A stretch of DNA of 64,000 bases from Sciscionella sediminilitoris (GCF_000737195.2 NZ_JALM01000062.1:1-64000), one strand, 5' to 3'. Shown: positions 17,292 through 25,535, counted from the first letter of the stretch. Made by a program: numbers and translations. The notes: a model not told the origin generated them from the sequence alone.

Positions 17292-18561
17292 CTTCGCCCG
17301 CCTCCGTTCGCTGTTCGGTGGGCGCGGTCTCGCGCCAGCCCTCGGGGAGCATGTGATCGAGCACGTCGTCGACCGTCACCGCGCCGAGCAGGTGCTCCTG
17401 GGAATCCACCACCGGACCGCACACCAGGTTGTACGCCGCGAAGTACCGGGTGACCTCGGCGAGCGAGACGTGCGGGGAAAGCCGGGCCAGGTCGGTGTCC
17501 AGGGTGCCGCCGACCAGATCCGAGGGCGGTTCGCGCAGCAGTTTCTGGAAGTGCACGCAGCCGAGATAACGCCCGGTCGGGGTGGCCGTCGGCGGACGAC
17601 AGACGAACACGATGCTGGCCAGTGCCGGGGTCAGGTCGGCATTGCGCACCCTGGCGAGCGCCTCGGCGATCGTGGAGTCCGGGGCGAGCACGATGGGGCT
17701 CGAGGTCATCAGCCCGCCAGCGGTGTCCGAGGAGTACGCGAGCAGCCGCTTCACCGGAGCGGATTCGGTGGGTTCCATGAGTTCGAGGAACCGGTCCTTC
17801 TGCGTCTCACTCAGTTCACCGAGCAGATCCGCGGCGTCGTCCGGGTCCATCGCCTCGAGCACATCCGCGGCGCGCTCTTCCTCCAGGTGATCCAGCAGAT
17901 CCTTCTGGTCCTCGTCCGGGAGTTCCTCGATGACATCGGCGAGCCGTTCGTCGTGCAGTGCGTCGGCCACCTCGTAGCGCCGCTTGCCGGGCAACTCGCG
18001 CAGCGTGCTAGCCACATCGGCGGCCCGCATCGTCTCGAACAGCGCGAGCAGTTCGCGCGCACCCTGTTCCCGCTGATTCAGCTCCAGCATGTCCAGCCCG
18101 CGCACCTCGCCGACCCGAACCACGTGGGTCGGGCCCCTCCTGCCGAAATGCCCGCGCCTGCCACGCACCGCGAGCCGGGTGATCAACCAGTCCCTGGTGC
18201 GGGTGCGCTCCATGCCCGCGTCCACCACGGTCGCCGCGGTCCCGTCGGGAAGTTCCACCCGGGCGTCCAGCAGCTGCCCCACGACCAGTACCTCGTTGGG
18301 CCGCTTGTGGAACCGGCGCAGATTCACCGAACCGGTCGCGAGTGTGACCGCGTTCGGTTCGATCGCGGTCACCCGCAGCATCGGCACGAAGATGCGGCGC
18401 CGGGTCGCCATCTCCACGACGAGGCCGAGTACTCGCGGTTCACCGCCCCCGTAACGCAATCCCGCGACGAGCTCGCGTAATTTGCCGAGCTGTTCCCCGT
18501 CCGGACCGAAGACGGGAAGGCCGACCAGTTGTGCGGCGAACACCTTGTCCACGGCGGTCAT
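17284..18561 (-). CDS. PRC-barrel/MgtE_N/CBS-domain protein
   Basis: A 425-residue soluble protein. The N-terminal part (about 1-80) resembles a PRC barrel (GLPVFGPDGEQLGKLREL), a MgtE N-terminal superhelical domain follows (about 160-280, with LHDERLADVIEELPDEDQ and MDPDDAADLLGEL), then a CBS pair (about 285-400, GGLMTSSPIVLAPDSTIAEA and LLGAVTVDDVLDHMLPEG). The C-terminal MgtE membrane pore is absent, so it is not itself a transporter; it may sense Mg2+ or nucleotides and act through the overlapping DUF1003 membrane protein. ATG 18561. Confidence 0.85.
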   Translation of the reverse strand: MTAVDKVFAAQLVGLPVFGPDGEQLGKLRELVAGLRYGGGEPRVLGLVVEMATRRRIFVPMLRVTAIEPNAVTLATGSVNLRRFHKRPNEVLVVGQLLDARVELPDGTAATVVDAGMERTRTRDWLITRLAVRGRRGHFGRRGPTHVVRVGEVRGLDMLELNQREQGARELLALFETMRAADVASTLRELPGKRRYEVADALHDERLADVIEELPDEDQKDLLDHLEEERAADVLEAMDPDDAADLLGELSETQKDRFLELMEPTESAPVKRLLAYSSDTAGGLMTSSPIVLAPDSTIAEALARVRNADLTPALASIVFVCRPPTATPTGRYLGCVHFQKLLREPPSDLVGGTLDTDLARLSPHVSLAEVTRYFAAYNLVCGPVVDSQEHLLGAVTVDDVLDHMLPEGWRETAPTEQRTEAGEDA

Positions 18562-18795
18562 TCCCAGAGGCTAGCGGAGCCCGCTCGGCGATCGGCGCAG
18601 CAACGTGCGGCAGACCGTGATCGCGCCGGAACAGACCGGGTAGTGCGGTGAACGGCGCGTGTCGCGCGCCGGGCGGCCATGTTCTCGATGAATGACTCAG
18701 CGCGACTGATCGGCAAAGTTTCGGTTGCCGTGAAATAACGCACAGGTCACGGAAGAGGCTTGCGCCACTCGCTCGGCTCCGTGAGAGTGGAATTC

Positions 18796-19098
18796 ATGGC
18801 CAAGCATCGTCTTGAGGACAAGCTCGCTCCCGAACCGGTTCAGGTCCCCGCTCCTGCACCGGCTCCCGCGCCGATGCAGGCGGCGCCGGTGCAGACGGCG
18901 CCAGTGCAGACGGCGCCCGCGAGGCACCGCAACCAGGAGCGCAGCGGGTTCTGGAACCTCCGCCGTAAGCAGGCCGATGACCTCTACGAACGCAGTTTCC
19001 GCTTCTGCACCCGGTGTGGCAACGAGGTTTACGTGCTCGCCGACGGGTGCCGGCACTGCAACGACGCCCGCAGCCTCACCGCGGCACCCGCGCTGTAA
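18796..19098 (+). CDS. small zinc-ribbon protein with Pro/Ala/Gln repeats
   Basis: A protein of about 100 residues from ATG 18796; an upstream GTG at 18760 would add 12 residues. The first half is low complexity with repeated APVQT units encoded by a 15-bp DNA tandem repeat (18883-18912). The second half has paired cysteines CTRCGN and CRHC about 15 residues apart, a probable zinc ribbon. It is divergent from the MgtE_N/CBS gene. No specific function recognised. Confidence 0.65.
   Translation: MAKHRLEDKLAPEPVQVPAPAPAPAPMQAAPVQTAPVQTAPARHRNQERSGFWNLRRKQADDLYERSFRFCTRCGNEVYVLADGCRHCNDARSLTAAPAL
18883..18912 (+). repeat. 15-bp tandem direct repeat, two copies
   Basis: Two adjacent 15-bp units differing at one base, in frame, encoding APVQT twice. 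Such coding repeats can change copy number by slippage. Confidence 0.7.
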
Positions 19099-19235
19099 TT
19101 CTCCGGTCACGCGACGTTCCGGTCGCGGTCCGATTCTCCCGCGTGCACGAATCCGAACCGTATGTGTGCAGGCCATCGGTTCTCCCTATATCGGTGCGGG
19201 TAAATTGATTTTCCTTCCCGGATAGCGTTTCCGGT

Positions 19236-19871
19236 ATGGATGATCTCGACCAGGTTTTCGCCGATATTCCCCGGGCGGGAACCTTCGAAGCCTGTGTGTT
19301 CGGCTGCTTTTCGGCGGCCGAGATCGCGCTGTTGTCCGGTGATCCCGCGCTGATCCCGGACGAGCTGGTGTGGTCGGTCTCTTCCGGCGGCACCGTGTGC
19401 GTCGGCGACCAGCAGCAGTTCAGCCTGCTGTACAGGGCCTTGATGCCCCGGATACTGCGCGCGTTCGAGAAGGACCTGGACGGGATGTTCCTGAACGGTC
19501 TGGACTACGCCGAGTTCTCCGCCTGGCCCGCGGAAGAGCGCGCCGCAGTCGACCGATTCCTGCGTGGCGTGTTCGATCGCGCCGTGCTCGGTGGCGCCGA
19601 GCCTGCCGCGGTGCTCGAGCTTTTGTCCTGTCTCGCTCACCTGGACGACAATCCCGGATACTGGCTCGGTTACCTCGACGCGATGCCCGTCGCCGCGGAC
19701 ACCGTGCTCTGTGAGCTCGCGCGCTATCTCGCCGAGGAATTCACCGAGCGTGCGGACCCGGATCCGTTGTGGCCCGAAGCATTTCGGGACTGGCTCTACT
19801 CCGACGCGCTGTACGAGCGGATCACCCGGATCGGATCGCGGGACACCCTGATCGCCATCGCCGAGATGTGA
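19236..19871 (+). CDS. hypothetical protein
   Basis: A 211-residue acidic soluble protein with no motif that I recognise. It has a plausible ATG at 19236 and actinobacterial codon bias throughout. The C-terminal half is helical and rich in acidic residues (LSCLAHLDDNPGYWLGYLDAM). It stands alone, preceded by an AT-richer promoter-like stretch and followed by a 12-bp inverted repeat at 19871-19925. Function not assignable. Confidence 0.6.
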   Translation: MDDLDQVFADIPRAGTFEACVFGCFSAAEIALLSGDPALIPDELVWSVSSGGTVCVGDQQQFSLLYRALMPRILRAFEKDLDGMFLNGLDYAEFSAWPAEERAAVDRFLRGVFDRAVLGGAEPAAVLELLSCLAHLDDNPGYWLGYLDAMPVAADTVLCELARYLAEEFTERADPDPLWPEAFRDWLYSDALYERITRIGSRDTLIAIAEM

Positions 19872-19925
19872 GCGCCGCACCGGAAACCCGGTGTTCCTGA
19901 TTCTTGTATCGAACGGTGCGGCGCT
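19871..19925 (+). terminator. inverted repeat after hypothetical gene, possible terminator
   Basis: Perfect 12-bp arms (19871-19882 and 19914-19925) separated by 31 bases, beginning at the stop codon of the upstream gene. An alternative shorter hairpin, CACCGG-AAAC-CCGGTG, overlaps the left arm, so the RNA could adopt either fold. The sequence after the right arm is ATTCTT, a weak U tract. Confidence 0.45.
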
Positions 19926-19944
19926 ATTCTTGAGCAATTAACAA

Positions 19945-19950
19945 TTGACA
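19945..19950 (+). promoter_or_regulatory. candidate -35 element upstream of protease
   Basis: A consensus TTGACA in an AT-rich stretch about 140 bases before the protease start. No convincing -10 element lies at the right spacing, so assignment is tentative. Confidence 0.25.
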
Positions 19951-20090
19951 TTTCCGCGCTGCTCGGCACACCCCTTCTTTCGTCTGTCCGGCACCCTCCA
20001 TTCGGCAGTTACCGCGATAAAAGCGGGCGATTACTGTGCAGAACCAGTTGGTCGCAATGCCGTTCGGATGATGCGTGGAAGGACAATTTC

Positions 20091-20822
20091 GTGAAAAGAT
20101 TCAGGCAGTTCACCATGGCCTCGGTCGCCGCGCTGACGTTGACCGCCCTAGGTTCGCTCGCGCACGCCGCCGCCTCGAACACCGATGAACCGCGGATCGT
20201 GGGCGGCACCACCGCGCCTTCGGTTTCCTGGGGCGCGCAGGTGTACGTCAACACACCCGACCGGCCGTTCAACGGATTCAACTGTTCCGGTTCGATCATC
20301 GCCGCGGACTGGGTACTCACCGCGCATCACTGCCTTGACGAGGACAACAGCGGAATGCACGTCAAGGTCGGCAGCAACGACCTCGGTCAGGGGACCGAGG
20401 CAAAGGTGGACCGCAAGGAAGTATCGCCGAACGGTGATATCGCCCTCCTGCACCTGGCGACGAGCGTGAACACCGAATACATCAAGCTCGGCGACAAAGA
20501 CCCGGCCGAGGGTGCCACGAACCAGCTCTACGGCTGGGGACGGGAAACCCCGACCGGTCCGCCCGCCGACAAACTCAAGACCGCCGACGTCAAGGTCAGC
20601 GGATCCAGCACGGACAACGACGGCGGCAAGGCGATCCAGAGCGTCGGCGTCAACGGCGCAGCGTGGAAGGGCGATTCCGGCGGCCCGGAACTCGACAACG
20701 GCGTCCAGGTCGGCGTGGCCTCCACGGTGACCAACCAGGACGGCACCAACAAACAGGGAACCAACAACTACGGCAGCGTCGCCGCCAGTCGCGACTGGAT
20801 CAAGCAGACCGCGGGCGTCTGA
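20091..20822 (+). CDS. secreted trypsin-like serine protease (S1)
   Basis: A 243-residue exported chymotrypsin-fold protease. GTG 20091 has GGAAGGA upstream and opens into a signal peptide (cleavage after AHA, about residue 24). The mature enzyme begins near RIVGGT, the classical S1 N terminus. The catalytic triad is complete: His in TAHHC, Asp in NGDIALLHL, Ser in GDSGGP. Only the NCSGS/HHC cysteine pair is present; the usual Cys just before GDSGGP is replaced (AWKGDSGGP), so the two later disulfides are lost. It ends at a strong terminator. Substrate unknown. Confidence 0.9.
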   Translation: MKRFRQFTMASVAALTLTALGSLAHAAASNTDEPRIVGGTTAPSVSWGAQVYVNTPDRPFNGFNCSGSIIAADWVLTAHHCLDEDNSGMHVKVGSNDLGQGTEAKVDRKEVSPNGDIALLHLATSVNTEYIKLGDKDPAEGATNQLYGWGRETPTGPPADKLKTADVKVSGSSTDNDGGKAIQSVGVNGAAWKGDSGGPELDNGVQVGVASTVTNQDGTNKQGTNNYGSVAASRDWIKQTAGV

Positions 20823-20854
20823 TCCGCTTGGTGTGTCAGCACCGAGGTGCGGGT

Positions 20855-20899
20855 GTGCCCGGCCACTTCCGCGAGAGTGGCCGGGCACCCTCGTTTTCC
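20855..20899 (+). terminator. Rho-independent terminator of the protease gene
   Basis: Perfect 13-bp stem (20855-20867 with 20876-20888), an eight-base loop, and a following CCTCGTTTT tract. This is the clearest intrinsic terminator in the window. Confidence 0.85.
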
Positions 20900-20925
20900 G
20901 TCCCTCGGCTGTGGGAAGCTGTCGC

Positions 20926-21285
20926 ATGGCCACTGGAAAACCGCACTCTCAATCGGTGATACCGCGTGTGTTCGTTCGTGAGCCGGCCGCATTCATCGCG
21001 TTTCTTCGGGACATTTTCGGTGCTCAGGGAGAATTTCATGATGGCCGCCCTTCCGGCGTGGTGATCGGTGACTCGACCATCATGGTTTCGGGGATCGAGG
21101 AACGCGGCGAATTCCCGGCCTTTCTCTACATCTATGTCGAGAACGCGGACACGGCATTTCAACGTGCACTCGATACGGGCGCTGAATCCCTGGAGGAACC
21201 CGCGGACATGTTCTACGGGGATCGACGCGCGATGATCCGCGATCCGTTCGGCAACATCTTCCAAATAGCTCACCGCATGACCTGA
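20926..21285 (+). CDS. VOC/glyoxalase-fold protein
   Basis: A 119-residue single-domain VOC protein of the PhnB-like type. It begins with a short variable N terminus, has FVREPAAFIAFLRDIFGA (helix alpha1 region), YIYVENADTAFQRALDTGAES and the C-terminal signature YGDRRAMIRDPFGNIFQIAH. ATG 20926 is used; the frame is open upstream through the terminator, where translation is unlikely. Enzymatic activity (lyase, dioxygenase or resistance binding protein) cannot be predicted. Confidence 0.8.
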   Translation: MATGKPHSQSVIPRVFVREPAAFIAFLRDIFGAQGEFHDGRPSGVVIGDSTIMVSGIEERGEFPAFLYIYVENADTAFQRALDTGAESLEEPADMFYGDRRAMIRDPFGNIFQIAHRMT

Positions 21286-21372
21286 ACGTTCGGACGAATC
21301 AGTGCCTGAGCCGCGCTGGCGCGCCGGAATTCCTATTCGCGCTACCGACGAGTGGTCCGTACAGTCACCGCC

Positions 21373-21932
21373 GTGATCACGCGATGCCCGCACAACTGGC
21401 CGCCGAACCACGCGAACCTGACGTGTCTGGACGACACCGAGGTAATGCTCCGGTGTGAGGCCGACCATTCGGTATCGATCCGCTTCGCGGAACGCCATGC
21501 GGAGCCCGGCTCGCCTGCCCCGCACTGCGCTTTGCCGTCTATTTGCAGGCGCGCGATATGGACGCGCGGGTTCAGGGCATCACCAACTATGTCACCGGGC
21601 GTGGTCTTGCGCGGTTCATCGACGGCCTCGACTTCCGCGGCTGGCGTGGCGAACAGCACTGGGTCAACTCCAATCGCGATCTGAAAGTCAGTGCTGTCTA
21701 CGGAACCAGGGGACACATCGCCCTGACCTGGACGCTGCGAACCGGGATTTTCGGCACCTGGGAAGCCCGGGTCATGACGTGGCTGGAAGCCGGTGCTGCC
21801 AAGGACGATTTCGCCGCGCGACTGCACCACTTCCTCACCGCGGACGAATTCCCCGTCGTTTACGGCGACGGCGGCAACGAGTTCGGTGACTGGCCGCCCC
21901 TTGGATGTTTTGCGGATGAACAGGGCCCCTGA
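21373..21932 (+). pseudogene. DUF6228-like gene, frameshifted
   Basis: Two open frames that together resemble one DUF6228 protein. The N-terminal part (from GTG 21373, EVMLRCEADHSVSIRF) runs to about 21520; the remainder continues in another frame (LRFAVYLQARDMDARV, then FIDGLDFRGWRGEQHWV) to the stop at 21932. The break falls at the C4 run 21518-21521; one additional C would join the frames as SPAPALRFAVYL. Either an authentic one-base deletion or an assembly error. DUF6228 proteins are uncharacterised; some occur as possible immunity-type neighbours. Confidence 0.65.
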
Positions 21933-22114
21933 ACACTCCCGGATGGACCGAGTTGTTCGAGACCCAAGGTGCACTGATCGACATCGTCGTCACGGACATG
22001 ACCGCCGAGGACTGGGGCGCCGTATTCGCTCACTTCGCGGCTCGCCCGGCCGTACGGACCCTCAGCATGAGTGTCGAACGTGCCGAACGAAGGGTCGCCG
22101 ATATCCCACGGTGA
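21932..22114 (+). pseudogene. 5'-truncated ORF remnant
   Basis: An open frame immediately after the DUF6228-like remnant reads GWTELFETQGALIDIVVTDM and continues to TGA 22112-22114. The composition is protein-like and resembles the central part of small hypothetical proteins found next to toxin/immunity genes (weak recollection, not verified). It lacks a start codon before the conserved-looking region, so it seems to be a broken 3' part. Confidence 0.4.
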
Positions 22115-22298
22115 GACCCGACGAATGGGCTTTCGCCCGGTCGGACCACCCAGGGCGATCCTTCACATAATCGAGTGCCCGCGCCAGTTCGTCATGGCAG
22201 CTTCCATCGGTGGAATTCCGCTGCGAGCTACAGGGCACGGGATAGGCGGAAGCCTCGATCAATGACGGGAAGAACACGGTCACCATCCTGCGGCGTAC

Positions 22299-22700
22299 AT
22301 GTCGGATGCTCTGAGGGGATTTGCTCGGCACGGTTCGGAGACTGCTCGAAGGCGCCAAGAACGCGCGCTGCTCGAAGGCGCCAAGAACGCGCGCTGCTCG
22401 TGGACGGATGAGCTGACGCGATACGAGCGGGTTCTCAACCGGAGCAGTGACCAGACCACCTCTCTTCGCGTGTTCCGTCTCGTTGATCGTCCGTACTTCG
22501 AGAACGAGAACATCAACGACCACATGTCCCTGTACTTCAGGACGCGGCAACCGAAACGAATGCTGGAAGAAGCCATCGCCCGGGGTGCCTCGGAGGTTCG
22601 TGAAAAGCACGGAGCTGAGGGGTACTTGGCGGAATGGCAAGGGCACGCTTTCCCGTCCGGGCACCTTGCCGTCGTCGAGCAGCTACTGCCCCAGGAGTGA
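22299..22700 (+). pseudogene. hypothetical protein disrupted by a 26-bp tandem duplication
   Basis: The reading frame 22299-22700 could give 133 residues, but its first 25 codons read the first repeat copy in a different phase from the second. With a single copy, the frame is RLLEGAKNAR joined to SWTDELTRYERVL and the rest, and upstream it reaches a TGA. The C-terminal segment (FENENINDHMSLYFRTRQP, AEWQGHAFPSGHLAVVEQL) looks like genuine protein. No family recognised. Probably a decayed or recently mutated gene within the 21.3-22.7 kb island. Confidence 0.45.
22342..22400 (+). repeat. 26-bp tandem duplication (2.3 copies)
   Basis: Identical 26-bp units at 22342-22367 and 22368-22393, followed by the first seven bases of a third (22394-22400). 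Since 26 is not a multiple of three, gain or loss of one unit shifts the reading frame. Confidence 0.9.
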
Positions 22701-23021
22701 CCCGTGGCGGCGCCGAATCGGCCGGACGCGCATGGCGAGCGCCCTACCCGCGCGGATCGTCTCCCGGCAGGCGGTGAGACCTGGGTAACAGCGGCTGACC
22801 ACGCGACGGAGTCTCCAAGGTGACATTTACCTCATACGAGGCAGGGCGGTCCGCGCCTCGTGATGTCATCTCGTTCGCTCGCCGAATCGAGCTGATCAGC
22901 CGCGTTCCGGCCGCGTGGCTGCTCGGAGTCGATCAGCCTCCCACTCCGGGTGACGGGGGTGAGCTTGATACCGGGTGGAATACTGCTCGGTAACAAACGA
23001 GGTGAATGTGGAGGACGCAGC
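22701..23021. other. intergenic stretch, no gene recognised
   Basis: About 320 bases between the decayed island and the acyl-CoA dehydrogenase gene. No protein-like frame with a start signal was found. A GGAGG at the right edge is the ribosome binding site of the dehydrogenase. It presumably also holds that gene's promoter, which I could not place. Confidence 0.5.
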
Positions 23022-24212
23022 ATGGCTCGCCTTGCCCAGACCACGGGATTGACCGATGTTCAGCAGGAGATTCTGAGCACGGTGCGGGATTTCGTGAACA
23101 AGGAGATCATTCCGCATGCGCAGGCGCTGGAGCATGGGGACACGTATCCGGCGGACATCGTGGCCGGGATGAAGGAGATGGGCCTTTTCGGCCTGATGAT
23201 CCCGGAGGAGTACGGGGGTCTGGGTGAGTCGCTGCTGACCTACGCGCTGGTGGTGGAGGAGATCGCGCGTGGCTGGATGAGCGTGTCCGGGGTGATCAAC
23301 ACGCATTTCATCGTGGCCTACATGCTGCGTCAGCACGGTACGGATGCGCAGAAGCAGCATTATCTGCCGAAGATGGCCGAAGGAGAGATCCGCGGCTCGT
23401 TCTCGATGTCGGAGCCGGATCTGGGTTCGGATGTGGCCGCGATCAAGACCCGCGCGAAGCGTGAAGGCGATGACTATGTGATCGACGGTTCGAAGATGTG
23501 GCTGACCAACGGTGGCAGCTCGAACCTGATCGCGTTGCTGGCCAAGACCGATGAGGGCGCGGAGAAGGCGCACCAGAACCTGACGGCGTTCCTGATCGAC
23601 AAGCCCGAAGGCTTCGGTGAGGTGGCTCCGGGGCTGCGGATCCCGGGCAAGATCGACAAGATGGGCTACAAGGGCGTGGACACCACCGAGGCGGTGTTCG
23701 AGGGCTTCAAGGTCGGCGCGGACAAGGTGCTCGGCGAGGCCCCGGGCAAGGGGTTCGCGTACATGATGGACGGCATCGAGGTCGGCCGGGTGAACGTGGC
23801 CGCGCGGGCCTGCGGGATCGCGATCCGCGCGTTCGAACTCGCGGTGGAGTACGCGCAGCAGCGCACCACCTTCGGCAAAAAGATCGCCGATCACCAGGCG
23901 ATCTCGTTCAAGCTCGCGGAGATGGCCACCAAGGTGGAGTCGGCGCACCTGATGATGACCAACGCCGCGAAGCTCAAGGACTCCGGGGAACGCAACGATG
24001 TCGCCGCGGGAATGGCGAAACTGGTCGCCTCCGAGTACTGCGCCGAAGTCACCCAGGAATCGTTCCGCATCCACGGCGGCTACGGCTACTCCAAGGAGTA
24101 CGAGATCGAGCGCCTCATGCGCGAGGCACCGTTCCTGCTCATCGGCGAAGGCACGAGCGAGATCCAGAAGACCATCATCAGCCGCGGACTGCTGCGCGAC
24201 TACAAGATCTAA
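23022..24212 (+). CDS. acyl-CoA dehydrogenase
   Basis: A 396-residue FAD enzyme of beta-oxidation-type chemistry (alpha,beta-dehydrogenation of an acyl-CoA). Family signatures are present: MSEPDLGSDVAAIKTRA (FAD/substrate loop, about 125-140), the second ACAD signature QQRTTFGKKIADHQAISFKL near 285, and YSKEYEIERLMREAPFLLIG then EGTSEIQ at the C terminus, where the catalytic Glu resides in short-chain members. ATG 23022 has GGAGG seven bases upstream. The chain-length specificity is not determined. Codon use is slightly less GC-biased in its first half than neighbouring genes. Confidence 0.9.
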   Translation: MARLAQTTGLTDVQQEILSTVRDFVNKEIIPHAQALEHGDTYPADIVAGMKEMGLFGLMIPEEYGGLGESLLTYALVVEEIARGWMSVSGVINTHFIVAYMLRQHGTDAQKQHYLPKMAEGEIRGSFSMSEPDLGSDVAAIKTRAKREGDDYVIDGSKMWLTNGGSSNLIALLAKTDEGAEKAHQNLTAFLIDKPEGFGEVAPGLRIPGKIDKMGYKGVDTTEAVFEGFKVGADKVLGEAPGKGFAYMMDGIEVGRVNVAARACGIAIRAFELAVEYAQQRTTFGKKIADHQAISFKLAEMATKVESAHLMMTNAAKLKDSGERNDVAAGMAKLVASEYCAEVTQESFRIHGGYGYSKEYEIERLMREAPFLLIGEGTSEIQKTIISRGLLRDYKI

Positions 24213-24751
24213 TCCCGCACGGCGGCGACGAGCGCGTGCAGCACGGCCGTGACGCGCTCGCTCGCCGCCGGATCGGTGAGCAGTCCGTCCGCGCCGACCG
24301 ACTCGTGCGCGACCGGCACATGGGCGCAGGCTCGTTCGACGATCACGGATCCGGCGTAGCCGAGGACCTCGCGCAGTGCGGCATGTGCCTTCTCGGCGCC
24401 GCGTTCGGCGGCGTTGATCCAGGCGAGTGGTTTGCCGTTCAGCGAGCCGGGGGAGTCGTCCGCGATGGTCCAGTCGATGAGGTTCTTGAAGGAACCGGGA
24501 AGCCCGCCGGCGTATTCGGGAACGGCGAGCAGGACCGCGTCCACGGCGTGGATGCGGGCGCGCAGTTCGGCGACCGGTTCGGGGAGCGGATCCGTGTCCT
24601 CGTCCGGATTGAACTGGGGGAATGCGGCACCGGTGTAGTGGTGGGTGATGATTCCCGGTCCGGCATTCGCGGCGGCGGTACGCAGTGCGGCGGTATTGGT
24701 GGACTGCTCGCGGAGGCTTCCGGAGATCAGCAGTAGTTCGGTTGTGCTCAT
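24209..24751 (-). CDS. NADPH-dependent FMN reductase
   Basis: A 180-residue flavodoxin-like reductase of the NADPH_dep_FMN_red family, using NAD(P)H to reduce FMN, quinones or azo compounds. LLISGSLREQSTNTAAL forms the phosphate-binding loop near residue 6, and VPEYAGGLPGSFKNLIDW carries the flavin-contacting Tyr. ATG 24751 is chosen (GGACG upstream); upstream codons in frame look non-coding. Its stop overlaps that of the convergent acyl-CoA dehydrogenase by 4 bp. Confidence 0.85.
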   Translation of the reverse strand: MSTTELLLISGSLREQSTNTAALRTAAANAGPGIITHHYTGAAFPQFNPDEDTDPLPEPVAELRARIHAVDAVLLAVPEYAGGLPGSFKNLIDWTIADDSPGSLNGKPLAWINAAERGAEKAHAALREVLGYAGSVIVERACAHVPVAHESVGADGLLTDPAASERVTAVLHALVAAVRD

Positions 24752-24868
24752 GGCTCGTCCAACCTTGCCAGCATCCGGGATGGTCCGTAAAGGGTCACCC
24801 GCAGGTGCCGCCCGATTCGCGGAGTTCCCGGCGGTCTTGGCAAGATGGGAGCAGAACCGGAGGTGATC

Positions 24869-25411
24869 GTGGTGACGGGTCCATTCCAAGGTCAGGGGCA
24901 GCAGCCGCGCAACATGCCGCGCCTGCCGACTCCGCCGACCGGCTGGCCGATCGGGTCGTACGAGACCTACGAGGAGGCGCAGCGAGCCGTCGACTATCTC
25001 GCGGACTCCGAGTTCGCCGTGCAGGATGTGACGATCGTCGGGGTCGACCTGATGAGCGTGGAACGCGTGGTGGCGAGGTTGACCTGGGGCAAGATCCTGG
25101 CCAATGGCGCGCTTTCCGGGGCCTGGTTCGGTCTGTTCGTCGGGCTGTTGCTGTCGTTTTTCATCTCCCGGGGCAATCCGCTGTGGCCGATCCTGCTCGG
25201 TCTCGGATTCGGGCTGGTGTTCGGCATCGGATTCGCCGCGGTGGCCTACGGCTCGAGCCGGGGGAACCGGGATTTCGCCTCGACCTCGCAGTTGGTCGCC
25301 GGTCGGTACGACGTGCTGTGCGAGCCGCGCAACGCCGAGAAGGGGCGAGAATTGCTCGCCAAACTGCAGTTGCGCGGCCCGAACCCGAACCCTGGTGGCT
25401 CAGCTCTGTGA
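24869..25411 (+). CDS. general stress protein 17M-like membrane protein
   Basis: A protein of about 180 residues in the YflT/GSP17M-like family found in many actinobacteria. An N-terminal domain starts SYETYEEAQRAVDYLADSEF, then two hydrophobic segments (ANGALSGAWFGLFVGLLLSF and WPILLGLGFGLVFGIGFA), then a C-terminal region. The start is set by a perfect GGAGGTGATC just before tandem GTG codons at 24869 and 24872. Role in stress response is assumed from the family name only. Confidence 0.8.
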   Translation: MVTGPFQGQGQQPRNMPRLPTPPTGWPIGSYETYEEAQRAVDYLADSEFAVQDVTIVGVDLMSVERVVARLTWGKILANGALSGAWFGLFVGLLLSFFISRGNPLWPILLGLGFGLVFGIGFAAVAYGSSRGNRDFASTSQLVAGRYDVLCEPRNAEKGRELLAKLQLRGPNPNPGGSAL

Positions 25412-25492
25412 AATGAGCAGGAATACGCCGGCGACCCAGCCGAGGGCGGCGGCCAGTGCCCAGAAACGGAAGTTCGTGAGTGCGCGCAGCAT
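25400..25492 (-). CDS. possible 30-residue membrane peptide
   Basis: A short frame from ATG 25492 encoding MLRALTNFRFWALAAALGWV followed by AGVFLLISQS: a basic N terminus and one hydrophobic helix. AAGGAC lies eight bases upstream. It sits between corA and the stress-protein gene, downstream of corA on the same strand, and its 3' end overlaps the convergent gene by 12 bp. Single-helix peptides like this are often missed; coding status is unproven. Confidence 0.4.
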   Translation of the reverse strand: MLRALTNFRFWALAAALGWVAGVFLLISQS

Positions 25493-25535
25493 GACAAAGT
25501 CCTTTCGATGGTGCGGGGGATAATCGCCTCGATCA

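Noticed and set aside
18558-18743. 61-codon minus-strand frame upstream of the MgtE_N/CBS gene
   Set aside because: Arginine/alanine-rich without ribosome binding site; most likely intergenic.
22062-22664. 200-codon minus-strand frame over the decayed island
   Set aside because: No recognisable motif or start signal; overlaps plus-strand remnants that look more protein-like.
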